Source of the DNA: Thermoleophilia bacterium
GTDB lineage: Bacteria > Actinomycetota > Thermoleophilia > Gaiellales > Gaiellaceae
Direction of reading: 5' to 3'
Length of the DNA: 8,764 nt
NCBI GenBank assembly: GCA_013362295.1
Contig: JABFWJ010000195.1
Span: 1 to 8,764, forward strand
Shown here: positions 7,347 through 8,764 of the stretch, piece by piece
How positions within the stretch are numbered: the first letter of the stretch is position 1
Layout: every line of letters begins with the position of its first letter
Translations under genes and position numbers: made by a program
Notes under the pieces: model-generated
Told to the model about the DNA's origin: nothing
The model's input: the letters and a program-made list of their open reading frames with translations, nothing else
The model's database searches: none

Positions 7347-7565
7347 ATGGCGCACGTGCGTATCCTGTACTGCCCCGTCTGAACGGGGTACGACGAGCGG
7401 GCCGCGAGTTTCGTGGCCGAGATCAACGGGACGGAGCACACGGCGGAGATGGTCGCCGGCGACCAGAGCCAGTTCGACATCCTGGTCGACGACGCGCTCG
7501 TCTTCTCCAAGCAGCGCGCGGGCCGGTGGCCCGAGCTGTCCGAGATTCTCTCTGCACTCCCTTAA
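7347..7565 (+). CDS. SelW-like selenoprotein (Rdx family), in-frame TGA = selenocysteine
   Basis: Encodes 72 residues if TGA at 7380-7382 (codon 12) is read as selenocysteine. Seen: N-terminal strand VRILYCPVU gives Cys9-x-x-Sec12, the SelW/SelT/SelH redox motif at its normal place. TGYDERAASFVAEI then forms the first helix, and QFDILVDDALVFSKQRAGRWPE matches the family strand pair and SKK-x-G block (split as QFDILVDDALV and FSKQRAGRWPE). After the TGA, 55 of 60 sense codons end in G or C, so the frame is coding past the stop. It is a thioredoxin-like-fold oxidoreductase, probably cytosolic, of unknown partner. ATG lies 9 bp after the amidase stop with a weak AGTAGG. At 72 residues it is slightly shorter than mouse SelW (under 90). 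A SECIS candidate follows. The alternative is a nonsense mutation of a Cys-x-x-Cys homologue. The sel machinery is not in the window. Confidence 0.85.
7371..7390 (+). other. Hairpin presenting the UGA codon in its loop
   Basis: CCCCGT (7373-7378) and ACGGGG (7383-7388) pair perfectly around a CTGA loop, and two further pairs (U-A, G-U) extend the stem. The recoded TGA occupies the last three loop bases. It is partly dictated by the CPV-U-TG coding sequence, but perfect pairing is not required by the protein. Confidence 0.45.
7400..7418 (+). promoter_or_regulatory. Candidate bacterial SECIS hairpin
   Basis: GGCCGCGA (7400-7407) pairs with TCGTGGCC (7411-7418) over eight base pairs (one G-U), leaving a GTT loop that begins with G. 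The loop starts 25 nt after the TGA, inside the roughly 16-37 nt spacing given for bacterial SECIS elements as I recall it. Bacterial SECIS elements lie inside the coding region just after the UGA and bind SelB. The loop is small compared with the E. coli fdhF element. Confidence 0.6.
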
Positions 7566-7727
7566 GAACTCGTTTCAGAACGAAGCCTTGTGTCGCCGGG
7601 CGACGCCGGGCGGCACGATCGCCGCGTCCTCGGTCGCCCCGATAGTGGACTATCGGGACTCCCTGCGTCCTTGCGCTCGCACCACCCGTCGCACCCCGTC
7701 AACGAAGCGTCATTCTGAAACGACTTC
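7566..7727. mobile_element. MITE-like element with terminal inverted repeats
   Basis: A 162-bp non-coding unit. Left end 7566-7588 and right end 7705-7727 are inverted repeats matching at 19 of 23 positions, including an exact 11-bp core TCGTTTCAGAA (7570-7580; complement at 7713-7723). A TAA triplet flanks each side (7563-7565 and 7728-7730), as a 3-bp target duplication would. Inside are a GTCGCC-G-GGCGAC repeat (7592-7604), tandem CGCCGGGCG copies (7594-7602 and 7604-7612) and a perfect central palindrome. No transposase is encoded. The left TAA is also the selenoprotein stop codon. A non-autonomous transposon is the best reading; a REP-type element or long RNA stem is the alternative. Confidence 0.5.
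7638..7657. terminator. Perfect palindrome at centre of the MITE-like element
   Basis: CCCGATAGT and ACTATCGGG are exact complements separated by GG, giving an eight- to nine-pair hairpin on either strand. No T-run follows on either side, so it would be a non-canonical or Rho-assisted terminator for the amidase-selenoprotein transcript. It may instead be a structural part of the repeat element. Confidence 0.4.
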
Positions 7728-7728
7728 T

Positions 7729-7766
7729 AACACGTCGTCAACGTCGTCCCGCTACGTTCTGGGCTC
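7729..7766 (+). promoter_or_regulatory. Short leader before the lipoprotein with ACGTCGTC repeat
   Basis: Only 39 bp lie between the right inverted repeat and the lipoprotein GTG. They contain ACGTCGTC twice at 9-bp period (7732-7739 and 7741-7748), and TACGTT (7753-7758) as a possible -10. Any -35 box would therefore fall in or at the edge of the repeat element. No clear ribosome binding site is seen. Confidence 0.25.
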
Positions 7767-8237
7767 GTGCGCCGCGCTCTCGTCCTACTGGTCGTCCCCG
7801 CGCTGCTCGTCGCGTGCAGCGGCTCGAAATCGAGCCGGACGACGCCGGCGAAGCCGCGGCCGACGCAGAAGCAATTCGTGACCGAGGGGAACGGGGTCTG
7901 CCTCAGGTCGGACCGCGCGATCTTCGAACTCGGGCGGCTCACGCCCGACCCGATGGGCTGGGCGCGCACGGCGGCGGCCGCCCGCCGCGCCGTCGCGGAC
8001 ATGAAGCGGGTCACGCCGCCGGCGGGCAAGGACGCCCCATTCCAGCGGCTCCTCGCGCTGGGCCAAAAGCTCGCGGACGGCATCCAGCAGGTACACGACG
8101 CGCTCGTCAAGCAGGACTTTGCAAAGGCGCGCAAGGCGCAGAACGCGGCGACGACCACCGACACGGCGATCCACCGCCAAGCGCAGAAGCTCGGCCTCAC
8201 CTTCTGCCAGCAGCTGCTGACGAACTGGCCCGCCTGA
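7767..8237 (+). CDS. Small lipoprotein of unknown function
   Basis: A 156-residue exported lipoprotein. Seen: n-region MRRA, hydrophobic core VLLVVPALLV, and a lipobox ending at C17 (LLVAC), so the mature protein should be lipid-anchored outside the membrane. A Ser/Thr/Pro/Lys-rich linker (18-35) leads to a mostly helical domain with C45 and C147 placed to form a disulfide linking its two ends. The middle is Ala/Arg/Lys-rich (RTAAAARRAVADMK, then KARKAQNAATTTDT). I recognise no enzymatic motif. GTG at 7767 is the start that yields the complete lipoprotein signal. Its TGA directly abuts the stop codon of the convergent crotonase. Lipoprotein nature is well supported; function unknown. Confidence 0.8.
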   Translation: MRRALVLLVVPALLVACSGSKSSRTTPAKPRPTQKQFVTEGNGVCLRSDRAIFELGRLTPDPMGWARTAAAARRAVADMKRVTPPAGKDAPFQRLLALGQKLADGIQQVHDALVKQDFAKARKAQNAATTTDTAIHRQAQKLGLTFCQQLLTNWPA

Positions 8238-8764
8238 TTACGGCTGCCCGGTGAACTCCGGGCCGCGCTTCTCGAGGAACGCGGAGACGCCCTCGCGAAA
8301 GTCGGCCGTCTGCGTCAGCTCGGCCTGCGTCGTCGCCTCCAGCTCGAGCTGCTCGTCGAGGCGCGAGGTCTCGGCCGCGTCGAGGAGGCGCTTCGTCTCC
8401 CAGATCGCACGGGTCGGCAGCGCCGCGAGCCGCGCCGCGAGCTCGCTCGTCCGCTCGGCGAGCTCCCCGGCCGGAACGACCTCGGAGACGACGCCCCAGG
8501 CGCGCGCCTCCTCCGCGGAGAGCTTGCGCCCCGACGTGAGCCACTCGAACGCGCGCGCCGTCCCGAGCACCCGCCGCACGAACCACGTGCCGCCGGAATC
8601 CGGCACGAGGCCGATGTTCACGAACGCAGGGACGAAGCTCGCCGTGTCGCTCGCGATGCGCAGGTCGCACGCGAACGCGAGCGACATCCCGGCGCCGGCC
8701 GCCGGCCCGTTGACGGAGGCGATGACCGGCTTCTCGAGCAGGCGGATCGCTCGGACGTTGCGGT
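8238..8764 (-). CDS. PaaG-type enoyl-CoA isomerase/hydratase (crotonase family), 5' end outside window
   Basis: C-terminal part of a crotonase-superfamily enzyme acting on acyl-CoA thioesters; the gene enters from the right edge, so the N-terminus and the first oxyanion-hole strand are missing. Seen: KPVIASVNGPAAGAGMSLAF forms the second oxyanion-hole region. FVNIGLVPDSGGTWFVRR has Ala (VPAF) where hydratases carry the first catalytic Glu, but keeps Asp in PDSGG. That is the arrangement of PaaG (ring 1,2-epoxyphenylacetyl-CoA isomerase) and related enoyl-CoA isomerases. The C-terminus DFREGVSAFLEKRGPEFTG closely resembles E. coli PaaG. An isomerase is therefore more likely than a classical hydratase, but the substrate (phenylacetate route or fatty acid) is not proven because no other paa gene is visible. 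The apparent ATG at 8687 is internal. Confidence 0.9.
   Translation of the reverse strand, partial: RNVRAIRLLEKPVIASVNGPAAGAGMSLAFACDLRIASDTASFVPAFVNIGLVPDSGGTWFVRRVLGTARAFEWLTSGRKLSAEEARAWGVVSEVVPAGELAERTSELAARLAALPTRAIWETKRLLDAAETSRLDEQLELEATTQAELTQTADFREGVSAFLEKRGPEFTGQP

Noticed and set aside
7592..7614. Tandem CGCCGGGCG copies as a CRISPR-like or iteron array
   Set aside because: Only two copies at 10-bp period without spacers; they are better explained as internal structure of the repeat element.
5993..7645. A 550-codon plus-strand open frame over the amidase and selenoprotein
   Set aside because: Arg/Ala/Pro-rich composition with no motif; it is the out-of-frame shadow of the amidase, which has a signal peptide and complete zinc ligands.

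Overview
The window is very GC-rich DNA (most codons end in G or C) from a high-GC bacterium. The secreted Ig-repeat and InlB-repeat proteins, the glycosyltransferase mix and the protein style suggest a deep-branching actinobacterium of the Thermoleophilia type. That placement is inference; no rRNA or other marker gene is present.

Layout. Positions 1-1306 (+) hold a zinc metalloprotease-like protein whose N-terminal secretion signal is missing. Positions 1307-1655 have no intact gene but contain an isolated 27-codon signal-peptide-like ORF (1326-1409). Positions 1656-4804 (-) are a compact four-gene cell-envelope operon. In transcription order it encodes an exported SGNH/GDSL hydrolase with an Ig-like domain, a DUF218 (YdcF-like) protein, a family 2 glycosyltransferase and an LPG-synthase-type multispan membrane protein. 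The last two junctions are stop/start overlaps (ATGA and TGATG). A 105-bp divergent intergenic region with two perfect inverted repeats separates this operon from a GT4 glycosyltransferase (4910-5956, +). An exported N-acetylmuramoyl-L-alanine amidase with two Ig-like domains follows (6015-7337, +).

The main discovery lies just behind the amidase. Positions 7347-7565 encode a 72-residue SelW-like selenoprotein. Its Cys-x-x-Sec motif uses an in-frame TGA at 7380-7382, so a standard gene caller splits or misses it. A bacterial-type SECIS candidate hairpin (7400-7418) lies 25 nt downstream of the TGA (17 nt from the TGA to the base of the stem), and the TGA itself lies in the loop of a second perfect hairpin. 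Immediately after its TAA stop is a 162-bp MITE-like element (7566-7727) with 23-bp imperfect terminal inverted repeats, a perfect central palindrome and flanking TAA triplets. Then come a small lipoprotein (7767-8237, +) and, convergent with directly abutting stop codons, a PaaG-type enoyl-CoA isomerase/hydratase that runs off the right edge (8238-8764, -).

How the genes fit together: the central block (1656-7337) looks like an envelope locus combining sugar transfer, lipid or glycan membrane chemistry, ester hydrolysis and peptidoglycan cleavage. The selenoprotein is a thioredoxin-like-fold redox protein that probably shares a transcript with the amidase. The crotonase belongs to a separate acyl-CoA or aromatic catabolism unit.
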